In this document: positions 8,549 through 17,089 of the stretch, in pieces | Numbering within the stretch: the stretch's first letter is position 1 | Layout: every line of letters begins with the position of its first letter | Assembly: GCA_045106475.1 (NCBI GenBank) | Contig: JBGCEO010000001.1 | Coordinates: 36,516-100,515, forward strand | Source of the DNA: Granulosicoccus sp045106475 | GTDB lineage: Bacteria; Pseudomonadota; Gammaproteobacteria; Granulosicoccales; Granulosicoccaceae | DNA length: 64,000 bases | Reading direction: 5' to 3' | Program-made: the position numbers and the translations under genes | Notes under the pieces: model-generated | The model's database searches: none | What the model saw: only the letters and a program-made list of their open reading frames with translations | Told to the model about the DNA's origin: nothing

Positions 8549-9640
8549 TTATGTGAGGCGCGACACATCTCCAGAGAGCCATCCCAGTGGATCACCCGGG
8601 CTTACCCCCTCCATAAACGGTAATTTGCGCTCTTTGTGGGTTATCTGATAGACCAGACCAATCCAGTTACCGACCAATGCTTCAGCACTATCATGCCAGG
8701 TGTTGGACAGACGATGAACCACTAGCGCTTCAGGAAAGTCGGGCAGTTGTGTTGAGTTCGATTTTGCCTGCATCAGGCGATCTCTATACTCTTCAAGTAA
8801 GGCGCTGGTGTGGCGATCAAAGTAATGTTTAGGCATGGGTGGGTACCGATCCAGGTTCCCGGCAACATAAGCGCCTATATCCCGCTTGTACTCCTTCATC
8901 AGACTGATACTGTCATACTCTGGATGCCCTTGAAAAAACACGGTTCGAAAACCATCAGCGCTTACTGCCAGCTGCACACCCGGTTCCCGCCCCTCGATCA
9001 ATACGTGTAGACCCGCAGCCCGCAACTGCTCTGCATTCACCTCATTGAAGCGTGAGTGCGGCACAGACACACGTGTATTAATATCCTGCACAAGTGGATG
9101 ATCTTTACAAACTACATTGTGTTCGAACACACCCCAGCACTTCTCGGCTAACCCTGATCGCACTATATTGTGTCGAGCCAGCAACACAGAATGAGTAGCC
9201 AGGCAGGAACACAAGGTGGAGGTAACATTCGCATCCGCCCAATCGATAAGCTTGCATAAAGGCTCCCAGAAAATTTCGCGACTCAGATCCGGCTGCGTTA
9301 CATTTGCACCAGTGATGATGAGTGCATCGAGCCCCAACTCCTGAATTCTGGACAGAGGCTCGTAATACTTGTCTATATGCTCAGAAGCTTTAGCACCCCT
9401 CTGAATTTCATCCAGGGTGAACGGATGAATGTAAAACTGCGAAATAGGGTTGCTTGAACCTACCAGCCTGAAAAACTGTCGCTCCGTCGCCGCCAATGCT
9501 GCATCGGGCATCATATTCAACAGCCCTATATGAAGACTGCGTATGTCCTGTTCCTTCGCTCTTTCGGGCGACAGTATTCGATAGCCTTCAGCTCGCAGGC
9601 GTTCAAAGCTGGGTAAGCCATTGTGTGCAACTAGCGGCAT
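8549..9640 (-). CDS. metA: Homoserine O-acyltransferase, MetA family
   Basis: A 363-residue enzyme of methionine synthesis that acylates homoserine. The N-terminal half shows LHIGLLNMMPDAALAATERQ. The nucleophile-elbow region is TSTLCSCLATH, where Cys146 aligns with E. coli Cys142. The His/Glu pair is in QGHPEYDS. The residue that separates succinyl-CoA from acetyl-CoA users (Gly or Glu at E. coli position 111) aligns with Thr115 in TGANVTQPDL. The acyl donor is therefore not predicted. The protein is longer than E. coli MetA (309 residues) owing to small inserts. The upstream ATPase gene ends 9 bases before it. Confidence 0.9.
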   Translation of the reverse strand: MPLVAHNGLPSFERLRAEGYRILSPERAKEQDIRSLHIGLLNMMPDAALAATERQFFRLVGSSNPISQFYIHPFTLDEIQRGAKASEHIDKYYEPLSRIQELGLDALIITGANVTQPDLSREIFWEPLCKLIDWADANVTSTLCSCLATHSVLLARHNIVRSGLAEKCWGVFEHNVVCKDHPLVQDINTRVSVPHSRFNEVNAEQLRAAGLHVLIEGREPGVQLAVSADGFRTVFFQGHPEYDSISLMKEYKRDIGAYVAGNLDRYPPMPKHYFDRHTSALLEEYRDRLMQAKSNSTQLPDFPEALVVHRLSNTWHDSAEALVGNWIGLVYQITHKERKLPFMEGVSPGDPLGWLSGDVSRLT

Positions 9641-9649
9641 GGATCTACT

Positions 9650-10486
9650 CTAGCCCAACGCATCTGCAATAAGTGATAGAAACTCATCCGCGTTAGTGAC
9701 TTCAAATGCATCACGTGCAGAGATGGTGTAACCATACTGAGTACTTATCGCCTCATAGCGAGGCAGACGTGTTTTGAACAATCGAGGAAAAACCCAACGA
9801 ACAAAATCCGCCGGATCGATTTGCGCGGTGTATTCGATATTGCGTTCCAGATAGTAATCAGCCAACTGCTGATCAAGAAATTCTTCTCGGTAGTAAAGCG
9901 GCTTGGGATGTCTCGCTGCCCTCTCGATCAAAAAAGCCTCATCTTCAGAACTGGTTTTTATGTAAACCATCAAGGTTTTCTCAGCCACTGACTGGATCAC
10001 CGACTGGTCATCTATTTCACAAAAACTACCGCTGGCATCATTCAGAAAATGATCATAGCCATAGATTGTCTGAGCTTTCTCGGCGAACGCAGATACATCT
10101 TTCATGGCACTGATTTCTGCCTCCAGATGCAGTCTTTGTCGTCTCTTGAATTCGGCCAGATTAAGACCGGCAAGATCCGGATCACCCAGCATCCCCAGAA
10201 ACGTGGACAAGGGCTCTAGATTATCAACGGTTATGTTATTGCTGATGTAGATCGAATCAGATCTGAGCAAGTCCCTGAGAAAAGGAACCTGCATTGCCTG
10301 CATCTTAATGTTGTCGAGTATCGATTCATCCAGGTAGCGAGTACCAATGCGATAATCCACCGAGTAATGAAACCAGTCATCATTGCGCAGCATGTTCGCC
10401 AGGCGCGTTTTTCCAACGCCTGACATGCCCAGCAAGGTGACGCGCTTGTGCGGCCACTCCAGGAATTCACTACGACTCATTCGCAT
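9650..10486 (-). CDS. P-loop ATPase/kinase-like protein of unknown function
   Basis: A 278-residue protein with a Walker A motif at residues 20-27 (GMSGVGKT) right after a short N-terminal lead. It then has a helical middle with many charged residues (LAEFKRRQRLHLEAEI). A mid-protein strand ending in TLMVYIKTSSEDEA may be a kinase-type beta strand. No signal peptide or membrane segment is seen. I do not recognise a named family beyond the P-loop NTPase fold. It lies only 9 bases upstream of metA on the same strand, which suggests a link to methionine synthesis or simple co-transcription. Confidence 0.75.
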   Translation of the reverse strand: MRMSRSEFLEWPHKRVTLLGMSGVGKTRLANMLRNDDWFHYSVDYRIGTRYLDESILDNIKMQAMQVPFLRDLLRSDSIYISNNITVDNLEPLSTFLGMLGDPDLAGLNLAEFKRRQRLHLEAEISAMKDVSAFAEKAQTIYGYDHFLNDASGSFCEIDDQSVIQSVAEKTLMVYIKTSSEDEAFLIERAARHPKPLYYREEFLDQQLADYYLERNIEYTAQIDPADFVRWVFPRLFKTRLPRYEAISTQYGYTISARDAFEVTNADEFLSLIADALG

Positions 10487-10531
10487 GGTTTTTTATCGCC
10501 GTTATCAGCGCCTGTCAGGCACTTAGTGTTG

Positions 10532-11404
10532 CTAGCTGGCGAAAGTATCGCATTGCTGTGGATCACCCGAATTCAATCCGCGATAGAGCCACTCCTGACG
10601 CTGTTGGGAAGATCCATGTGTAAATGCTTCTGGTCTCACACTGGCTCCTGCGCGACTCATCAGTGCATCATCACCAATTTTAGCTGCGGCATTCATCCCC
10701 TCTTCCAGATCTCCAGGTTCTAGTAACTGGTTATCCTTATGAGCGTGATGCGCCCAGACACCCGCATAACAATCAGCCTGCAATTCAGTGAGCACCGAGA
10801 GTTGATTGGCTTCGAGCTTGCCAACGCTGCGCTGACGTTTTTGCACGGCCATCGACACACCCAGAAGATTCTGGACATGGTGACCCACCTCGTGTGCCAG
10901 CACGTAGGCCTGCGCAAAATCACCACCAGCCCCCATTTTTTGTAATTCCCTGAAGAAATTCAAATCGATGTACACCTGAAAATCCCCCGGACAATAAAAC
11001 GGACCAGCAGCAGAAGAGGTGTAACCGCAGGCAGAATTGACACCTCCATCAAAAATAACCAGCTTCGCAGGGCGATACTGCTGATTGGCCTCTCTGAACA
11101 GTTTTGTCCAGACATCTTCATTGTACGCAAGCATGGTGCTGACAAAGGCGGTTGCTTCGTCATTGTTGCGTGGCTGGCTTGATGACGGCGGAGCGAGCTG
11201 TGGCAAACCGCTGACGCCAGAACCACCGCCCCCACCTAATAAAGCGGATAGGTCTACGCCGAGAAACATGCTGATCAGCAATACGATGATGCCAGCACCA
11301 CCACCCAGTTTAAGTCCCTTTCCACCGGGCATTCTTGCGCGACCGGGGCCTGAACCTCGACGATCCTCAACATTAGTACTGCGTCTGCCTTGTCTCCAGC
11401 GCAT
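10532..11404 (-). CDS. Neutral zinc metallopeptidase, YpfJ family
   Basis: A 290-residue protein. A basic, Gly/Arg-rich N-terminus is followed by one membrane helix (GIIVLLISMFLGVDLSALLGG), a Gly/Ser/Pro linker and a periplasmic peptidase-like domain. That domain holds the zinc-binding HExxH motif (VLAHEVGHHVQ) and the downstream glutamate region (TELQADCYAGVWAHHA). The layout and length match the YpfJ/KPN_02809 group of predicted neutral zinc metallopeptidases. Substrates are not known. It is the first gene of the minus-strand run that continues to 4017; the gap to the ATPase gene is 45 bases. Confidence 0.88.
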   Translation of the reverse strand: MRWRQGRRSTNVEDRRGSGPGRARMPGGKGLKLGGGAGIIVLLISMFLGVDLSALLGGGGGSGVSGLPQLAPPSSSQPRNNDEATAFVSTMLAYNEDVWTKLFREANQQYRPAKLVIFDGGVNSACGYTSSAAGPFYCPGDFQVYIDLNFFRELQKMGAGGDFAQAYVLAHEVGHHVQNLLGVSMAVQKRQRSVGKLEANQLSVLTELQADCYAGVWAHHAHKDNQLLEPGDLEEGMNAAAKIGDDALMSRAGASVRPEAFTHGSSQQRQEWLYRGLNSGDPQQCDTFAS

Positions 11405-11513
11405 CGCTGATCTCCAAATTCTTTATTACACCCCGGAACATCGGGGGCTTAGCTGATATCTACATGGTAGATTGTTGCACGTTTTTAAACACGGATCAGT
11501 CCGTAGAGTGCTT

Positions 11514-12317
11514 ATGCCCAGTGTACTGTCTCCACCATTGATCGACAGCCACGTACACATAGACGATGAACGTCTCAAAAGAGACCGGCCCGCTGTTCTC
11601 TCAGCGGCCCGGTCGGCTAACGTCATCGCCCAGATAGTACCGGCAATCTCGCAGCGACTTTGGCCGCGAGTCAAAGCGGTTTGTGGCAATGAGCACGATC
11701 TATATGCCTGTTACGGGTTGCACCCTTGCTTTCATGACGAACACAGGCAAAGCCACATCGAGGAGCTTGCGCTCTGGATTGCCCGGGAAAAACCAGTCGC
11801 CATTGGCGAATGTGGACTTGACTATCAGATAGCCGGGGCAGACAAAGCGCATCAGCAGCACCTGTTTGCAGCGCAGCTTGGGCTGGCTCGCGAATTCGAC
11901 CTGCCCATTGTCATTCACGCACGTAAAGCCGTAGAAGACGTCATCCGTATGATCCGCTCATCCGGTCACTATCACGGTCTGGTGCACAGTTTTAACGGAT
12001 CTGTTCAGCAGGCTAACCGATTAATAGATTTGGGATATAAGCTCAGTTTTGGCGGTGCGGTAACGTTTGAGAGAGCTCGACGACTGCGTCAGCTGGTAGC
12101 TGATTTACCATTAGAAGCCATTCTGTTGGAGACGGATGCACCCGATCAACCGGATGCCCTGCATGGTGGCCAGCGCAACGAGCCTGCCTACCTGGTTGAG
12201 GTTTGGCGCTCTGTCAGCAGCCTACGTTCAGAAGACGCCATCAGCGTGGCGCATGCAACCACTGAAAATGCCATTGAGCTGTTCAAGCTGCCCGTCAAAG
12301 TGCCAGAAGCATCCTGA
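11514..12317 (+). CDS. TatD-family metal-dependent hydrolase
   Basis: A 267-residue TIM-barrel metallo-hydrolase. The metal ligands are visible in order: DSHVHID at the N-terminus, AIGECGLDY, PIVIHARKA, LVHSFNGS, and LLETDAPDQ near the C-terminus. TatD relatives act as DNases or tRNA-processing nucleases; which activity applies here cannot be told. I prefer the ATG at 11514 to a TTG at 11472, since the conserved fold begins about ten residues after it. It is divergent from the zinc peptidase gene and converges with the acyltransferase at 12345. Confidence 0.87.
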   Translation: MPSVLSPPLIDSHVHIDDERLKRDRPAVLSAARSANVIAQIVPAISQRLWPRVKAVCGNEHDLYACYGLHPCFHDEHRQSHIEELALWIAREKPVAIGECGLDYQIAGADKAHQQHLFAAQLGLAREFDLPIVIHARKAVEDVIRMIRSSGHYHGLVHSFNGSVQQANRLIDLGYKLSFGGAVTFERARRLRQLVADLPLEAILLETDAPDQPDALHGGQRNEPAYLVEVWRSVSSLRSEDAISVAHATTENAIELFKLPVKVPEAS

Positions 12318-12344
12318 GCCACACTCAAGAGCTCGATAGAGAAA

Positions 12345-13082
12345 TCAGTAGGGGAATCTATTGACAACGGTAATCTCTTCCATCCGTTGTTCGATCCAGG
12401 CTTGAGTCTCGTCGATTATCTGCGACGCTGTTTTATCGGCACCGGGGATCAGCGGTCCAATGCTGATGGTTATCTCCCCGGGCCATTTGATAAAGCCCAT
12501 ACGCGGCCAGAATTCGCCAGCATTCATGGCAACTGGCAGAACATCAGTGGGCACAGTTTGCGCAATCATGGCACCTCCTATCCGGTAGTTGGGTTCAGCA
12601 GCCACAGGACGGCGTGTGCCTTCAGGAAATACAATAATCCAGCGCCCTTTAGATAAGCGGTCCTTTGCCTGTTCACACATTTGCTGTATCGCCGAGCGGC
12701 CGCTCTGTCGATCAATCATGATGAACTTCAGTACATACAGAGCCCAGCCAAAAATCGGAATCCACAACAAAGATTTTTTAGCAACATAAACACCCGGGTA
12801 AAACAGCGTTGGTAAAAAATAGGTCTCCCAGGTTGACTGGTGCTTGGACATGACAACGCAGGGCGTATCAGGAATATTGTGTTCACCGTCAACTTTCCAG
12901 GATACGCCGCAAATGATGCGAAGACCCCAGATATTGGCCTTGTTCCAGATAATGGCAGCCGCGTAGCCCCACTTGAACGATACTAGCCCCAAAAGGATGA
13001 CAGGCCCGCCCATAAGCAGCGTTACAAAGATTTGCCAAACCCAGAATATTGCACTTCTAAAGGTTAACCAGAGTCGATACAT
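12345..13082 (-). CDS. plsC: 1-acyl-sn-glycerol-3-phosphate acyltransferase
   Basis: A 245-residue membrane enzyme that makes phosphatidic acid. The catalytic motif reads KHQSTWETYF (H-x4-E, the form common in PlsC of this locus) and the acceptor motif is FPEGTRRP. A long N-terminal hydrophobic helix is present. The gene lies one base after gmhB, in the order glyQ-glyS-gmhB-plsC, which is conserved in several gammaproteobacteria including pseudomonads. Confidence 0.88.
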   Translation of the reverse strand: MYRLWLTFRSAIFWVWQIFVTLLMGGPVILLGLVSFKWGYAAAIIWNKANIWGLRIICGVSWKVDGEHNIPDTPCVVMSKHQSTWETYFLPTLFYPGVYVAKKSLLWIPIFGWALYVLKFIMIDRQSGRSAIQQMCEQAKDRLSKGRWIIVFPEGTRRPVAAEPNYRIGGAMIAQTVPTDVLPVAMNAGEFWPRMGFIKWPGEITISIGPLIPGADKTASQIIDETQAWIEQRMEEITVVNRFPY

Positions 13083-13083
13083 C

Positions 13084-13635
13084 TTATTCGTCTTCCGCAG
13101 GTGTTAACAAAGCATCGACATAGCTGGCCAAATCATCGTAGGCTGGTATGTGTTCCAGACCTTTGTTGTTGTCAACAGTTTTCTGCCCCTTACCCGTACG
13201 CACAATAATGGGGGTAGCAGCCGTTGCCATGGCAGCCTGCATGTCACGTAGTGAATCGCCAACCAGCACGACCTTACTCAGATCAATATCCAATCGCTCA
13301 CTGATCGTATAGAGCATACCCGGGGCAGGTTTTCGACAGTCACACTCACTGGAGTCGCTATGCGGACAAAATGCTACAACATCAATTTTGCCGCCCGCTT
13401 TATTGACCAATTCGTGCATGCGCCGATGAATATCGTTTAAGGTCTCAAGCTCTATCAGACCACGCCCTATACCACTTTGATTGGTTGCTACGGCGATATG
13501 CCAACCCGCTTGATGCAAGCGTGCGATAGCTTCCAGACTGCCCGGAATAGGCACCCATTCATCCGGATGGGCCACAGGTCTTTCCAGATCTTCATTGATC
13601 ACCCCATCGCGATCCAGAATAATAAGCTTAATCAC
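13084..13635 (-). CDS. gmhB: D-glycero-beta-D-manno-heptose-1,7-bisphosphate 7-phosphatase
   Basis: A 183-residue HAD-family phosphatase of ADP-heptose synthesis for lipopolysaccharide core. HAD motif I is LDRDGVIN, motif II is VATNQSGIGRG, and motif IV is LVGDSLRDMQAA. The zinc loop typical of GmhB is visible (CPHSDSSECDCRKP). It overlaps the glyS stop by 4 bases and is followed at once by plsC. Confidence 0.9.
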   Translation of the reverse strand: MIKLIILDRDGVINEDLERPVAHPDEWVPIPGSLEAIARLHQAGWHIAVATNQSGIGRGLIELETLNDIHRRMHELVNKAGGKIDVVAFCPHSDSSECDCRKPAPGMLYTISERLDIDLSKVVLVGDSLRDMQAAMATAATPIIVRTGKGQKTVDNNKGLEHIPAYDDLASYVDALLTPAEDE

Positions 13636-15722
13636 AAGTCTTGGCGTCCGTCGGCTAACTTATCTGCGGGTTTGAGCAAACCCAACTCAGCCGTAGCGCA
13701 ACACAACAAATTCACCTGCTTGAGCAGCGCAAGCCGATTGTTTTTAAGTGCTTTATCCTCATCCATCACCATGACCTGGTCAAAAAACAGATCGACTGTT
13801 TCGCGCAAACGGGCAGTTTCACCCATAGCCGATTGATAGTTGCTCGATTGTATATGCGCTTCGATATCCGGTCGAACCGCTTCGAGCTGTTTGTACAATG
13901 CTAACTCGGCAGCCTCTCGCAACAAACTGGCATCTACCGAATCCGACACTGGACTATCCACTTTCTTGAGAATATTGCTAATCCGCTTGCTGGCAGCTGC
14001 CAGGGAGATAGCTGCAGGCGTTTGCCTGAACTGCTGCATGGCAGAGAGTCTGTCAACAATATCCAGTGGCCGAGTGAGCCCCTTGGCCAATACAGCTTCG
14101 ATGGCATCAGCCGCATAACCCTGCTCAATCAGATAACCACGCATGCGCTCAATTACATAGTCAAGCATCCCTTGCAAGTCTGGTTCTGCAAGTCTGTCCC
14201 CATAACTGCTGATCGAGGTACTCAGCAATGACCTGAGATCAACATCATGTTTGCACTCAACTATGATCCGCACAATACCTAACGACGCACGACGCAGACC
14301 AAACGGATCTTTCGCGCCAGTGGGCTTCATACCCAATCCAAAAATACCCACCAGAGTATCGGTCTTGTCGGCAAGCGACACCATCTGGGAAACAGCACCC
14401 TCTGGCAAAGATCCACCGGCCTGTTTGGGGTAATAATGCTGTTCCATGGCATCGGCCACTTCACTGGGATAGCCATCACGCAATGCATAGTAGCGGCCAC
14501 AGATACCTTGCATTTTGGCTAGTTCTTTCACGATCTCAGTGTTTAGATCACACTTGCAAAGACTGACGGCTAACTCAACCTGTTTGGAATCAACATTCAG
14601 ACTCGACGCTAACCAAGAACCTATACGCCCCATACGCTCTACCTTATCCGCCACACTGCCAAGTTTTTCCTGAAACAGTAAACGGGATAACTGAGCTTGA
14701 TGCTCAGACAATTTGGATTTCTTATCTTGATTCCAGAAAAACATAGTGTCTGCAAAACGCGGGCGAATAACACGCTCATTACCATCGATTACGGTCGCAG
14801 TATCAACTGATTCCAGATTTGCAATCGTTATGAAAGCGGGCATCAAAGCGCCCCCCTCATCAAGCAAGGCAAAGTAGCGCTGGTTTTCCTGCATGGTCTG
14901 AATAAGCGCCTCCTTAGGGATTTCCAGAAAGCCCTCATCAAATCGCCCAGCCAGTGCGACCGGCCATTCCACTAGCGCATTGACTTCATCGAGCAATTCA
15001 TCATCCATTACCGCTGTGCCACCCAGAGCTGCTGCCTGCTGTTGCACCGCTGAAACAATCTCGGTCCTGCGTTTTGCCGGATCCGCCATCACGTAAGCGC
15101 TGTGCAGCGCAGTTTCATAATCGTCTGGCGACGACAGCTCAATCGCGGCCGGCGAATGAAAGCGATGTCCGCGTGTTTGATTGGAGGACTGCAAGCCCAG
15201 CAAATCGAGTGGCAATACCGTATCGCCATGCAAGACCATTAACCAGACGACAGGGCGTAAAAATTCATGACTGCCTGAAGACCAGCGCATACGCTTGGGC
15301 ATAGGCATGGTCTTGATCACACCAGGCAAGGCATTCGCCAGCACATCTGACAGAGTTTGACCGGCTTGCTTCTGACGAACAATCATCCATTCGCCTTTTG
15401 GCGTTTCAATGGTGCTCAGCTCATCCACGCCGACACCTGCTGAACGCATAAACCCTTGCAATGCCTTAGTCGGCTCACCGTCTTTGAACGCTGCCGCTTT
15501 GGCCGGGCCTCTGCGCTCAACTTCAGAGTCAGCTTGCCGTTCACCAACCTGTGAAAAACGCGCAGCGATACGACGCGGTGTTGCGAAAATCTCAGGCTCG
15601 ACCGAACACAGCTGACTTTGGTTTAACACCTCAAACAGCGCGCTACCCAGATGCGTTGCAAGTGGCAGCATCGAAGCTGCTGGTAATTCTTCACAGCCCA
15701 GCTCAATTATAAGGTCAGACAT
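13632..15722 (-). CDS. glyS: Glycyl-tRNA synthetase beta subunit
   Basis: A 696-residue subunit of the alpha2beta2 glycyl-tRNA synthetase. It begins MSDLIIELGCEELPA, the standard GlyS start, and carries the conserved HRFHSP, MQENQRYFAL and GMKPTGAKDPFGLRRA segments. The C-terminal region resembles the anticodon-binding domain (DRLSAMQQFRQTP onward). I chose the ATG at 15722 over a GTG three codons upstream. It overlaps the glyQ stop by 8 bases, so the two subunits are translationally coupled. Confidence 0.95.
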   Translation of the reverse strand: MSDLIIELGCEELPAASMLPLATHLGSALFEVLNQSQLCSVEPEIFATPRRIAARFSQVGERQADSEVERRGPAKAAAFKDGEPTKALQGFMRSAGVGVDELSTIETPKGEWMIVRQKQAGQTLSDVLANALPGVIKTMPMPKRMRWSSGSHEFLRPVVWLMVLHGDTVLPLDLLGLQSSNQTRGHRFHSPAAIELSSPDDYETALHSAYVMADPAKRRTEIVSAVQQQAAALGGTAVMDDELLDEVNALVEWPVALAGRFDEGFLEIPKEALIQTMQENQRYFALLDEGGALMPAFITIANLESVDTATVIDGNERVIRPRFADTMFFWNQDKKSKLSEHQAQLSRLLFQEKLGSVADKVERMGRIGSWLASSLNVDSKQVELAVSLCKCDLNTEIVKELAKMQGICGRYYALRDGYPSEVADAMEQHYYPKQAGGSLPEGAVSQMVSLADKTDTLVGIFGLGMKPTGAKDPFGLRRASLGIVRIIVECKHDVDLRSLLSTSISSYGDRLAEPDLQGMLDYVIERMRGYLIEQGYAADAIEAVLAKGLTRPLDIVDRLSAMQQFRQTPAAISLAAASKRISNILKKVDSPVSDSVDASLLREAAELALYKQLEAVRPDIEAHIQSSNYQSAMGETARLRETVDLFFDQVMVMDEDKALKNNRLALLKQVNLLCCATAELGLLKPADKLADGRQDL

Positions 15723-16671
15723 TAGGCTCACCCTCTTTTACCGGGCTTGCATTAGCGGCATCAGCCTTGAGCAGCGGAAAGCCCAGGTTTTCACGCTTGC
15801 TCAACCAGGTTTCAGCAACCAGCCTCGACAGGGTTCTGACTTTCAGAATATAACGCTGTCGTTCGGTGACGGATATTGCATGCCGGGCGTCGAGCAGATT
15901 GAACGAATGAGATGCACGCAAAACCTGCTCATATGCTGGTAACGGTAGAGCCAACTCGCACAACTTTGCGCAGTCTTTTTCACACTGATCAAACTGCACG
16001 AAAAGAGCGTCAACATCTGCGTGCTCAAAGTTATAGGCTGATTGCTCAACTTCGTTCTGGTGAAACACATCGCCATAACTAACCGGACCTTGTGCAGTCT
16101 CACCCCAAACAAGATCGTAAACGCTTTCTACACCTTGTACGTACATGGCCAGCCTCTCGATTCCGTAAGCCAACTCACCCAGTACAGGTTTACAGGCAAT
16201 ACCACCGCATTGCTGGAAATAGGTGTACTGAGTCACCTCCATGCCATTGAGCCAGACCTCCCAGCCAAGACCCCAGGCACCCAATGTGGGCGATTCCCAA
16301 TTGTCTTCGACAAAGCGAATATCATGTTCGACCGTGTTGAAACCCAAAGCTTCCAAAGAGCCTAGATATAGATCCTGCATACCCTCCGGTGACGGCTTCA
16401 TTGCAACCTGAAACTGATAGTAGTGCTGCAGACGGTTCGGATTGTCGCCATATCGACCATCGGTTGGACGCCGGGACGACTGGGTGTGGCAGGCATACCA
16501 CGGCTCCGGACCAATCGCCCGCAAAAAGGTGGAGGGATGAAAAGTGCCAGCCCCCATTTCCATGTCATAGGATTGTTGTACAAGACAACCCTGTGCAGAC
16601 CAATAGTTTTGTAACACGGCAATCATGCCCTGAAACGTCTTTACATCTGGCTGCCCGGCAGCGTCGTTCAT
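15715..16671 (-). CDS. glyQ: Glycyl-tRNA synthetase alpha subunit
   Basis: A 318-residue class II catalytic subunit that activates glycine. It shows the family signature QGCLVQQSYDMEMGAGTFHP near the N-terminus, then EPWYACHTQSSRRPTDGRYG. The C-terminal segment is LLDARHAISVTERQRYI. It is the first gene of the glyQ-glyS-gmhB-plsC unit. Its promoter must lie in the 418-base region shared with glnA. Confidence 0.96.
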   Translation of the reverse strand: MNDAAGQPDVKTFQGMIAVLQNYWSAQGCLVQQSYDMEMGAGTFHPSTFLRAIGPEPWYACHTQSSRRPTDGRYGDNPNRLQHYYQFQVAMKPSPEGMQDLYLGSLEALGFNTVEHDIRFVEDNWESPTLGAWGLGWEVWLNGMEVTQYTYFQQCGGIACKPVLGELAYGIERLAMYVQGVESVYDLVWGETAQGPVSYGDVFHQNEVEQSAYNFEHADVDALFVQFDQCEKDCAKLCELALPLPAYEQVLRASHSFNLLDARHAISVTERQRYILKVRTLSRLVAETWLSKRENLGFPLLKADAANASPVKEGEPNV

Positions 16672-16895
16672 GGTGTATTCAGCTCTTTCGAAAAAGTGAG
16701 CCAGTGTACTTAACCTGCGAGGTTCATGAAACGCTGAATTACCAACACTCCTCGACAGGTGCCTGTGCCACAGCGGCGATGATGGAAAAAAAGGTCGATC
16801 AGCACCCTGAATCGTTCGCCGATTGGTAGCGATACGGTAGACTACGCACGCGCGCGCCTGGATAGTTTCGAGCGGCTTATTTCAGGTACAACGTA

Positions 16896-16914
16896 TTGCA
16901 CCAAATAAGTGCAT
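16896..16914 (+). promoter_or_regulatory. NtrC-binding box 1 upstream of glnA
   Basis: The 19-mer TTGCACCAAATAAGTGCAT matches the known NtrC site form TGCAC-N7-GTGCA. Its half-sites are perfect inverted repeats. Its centre is 31 bp from box 2, about three helical turns, and about 130 bp from the predicted glnA start of transcription. That is normal for an NtrC enhancer pair. Confidence 0.85.
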
Positions 16915-16926
16915 TAAAAATTTAGT

Positions 16927-16945
16927 TTGCACGATTATAGTGCAA
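16927..16945 (+). promoter_or_regulatory. NtrC-binding box 2 upstream of glnA
   Basis: The 19-mer TTGCACGATTATAGTGCAA is a perfect TGCAC-N7-GTGCA palindrome, with the outer T/A pair also matching. It pairs with box 1 on the same helical face to form the enhancer for the sigma-54 promoter at 17008-17022. Confidence 0.87.
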
Positions 16946-17007
16946 TGTAATATCTGATAAATTGCCTATCTTATTGTTTATTAAGTCTTTTATCATATAA
17001 ATATAGT

Positions 17008-17022
17008 TGGTACGTACTCTGC
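17008..17022 (+). promoter_or_regulatory. Sigma-54 promoter of glnA
   Basis: TGGTACGTACTCTGC fits the sigma-54 consensus TGGCAC-N5-TTGC with two mismatches. The invariant GG and GC are exactly ten bases apart. Transcription should start near 17034, giving a leader of about 55 bases. The AGGAAA ribosome site is just before the glnA ATG at 17090. Confidence 0.82.
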
Positions 17023-17089
17023 ACCTTTTGGAGCAGAACCGCGTCTCGCGCGCGTATCTACCTACAACAAATAACACAGGAAACTACAC

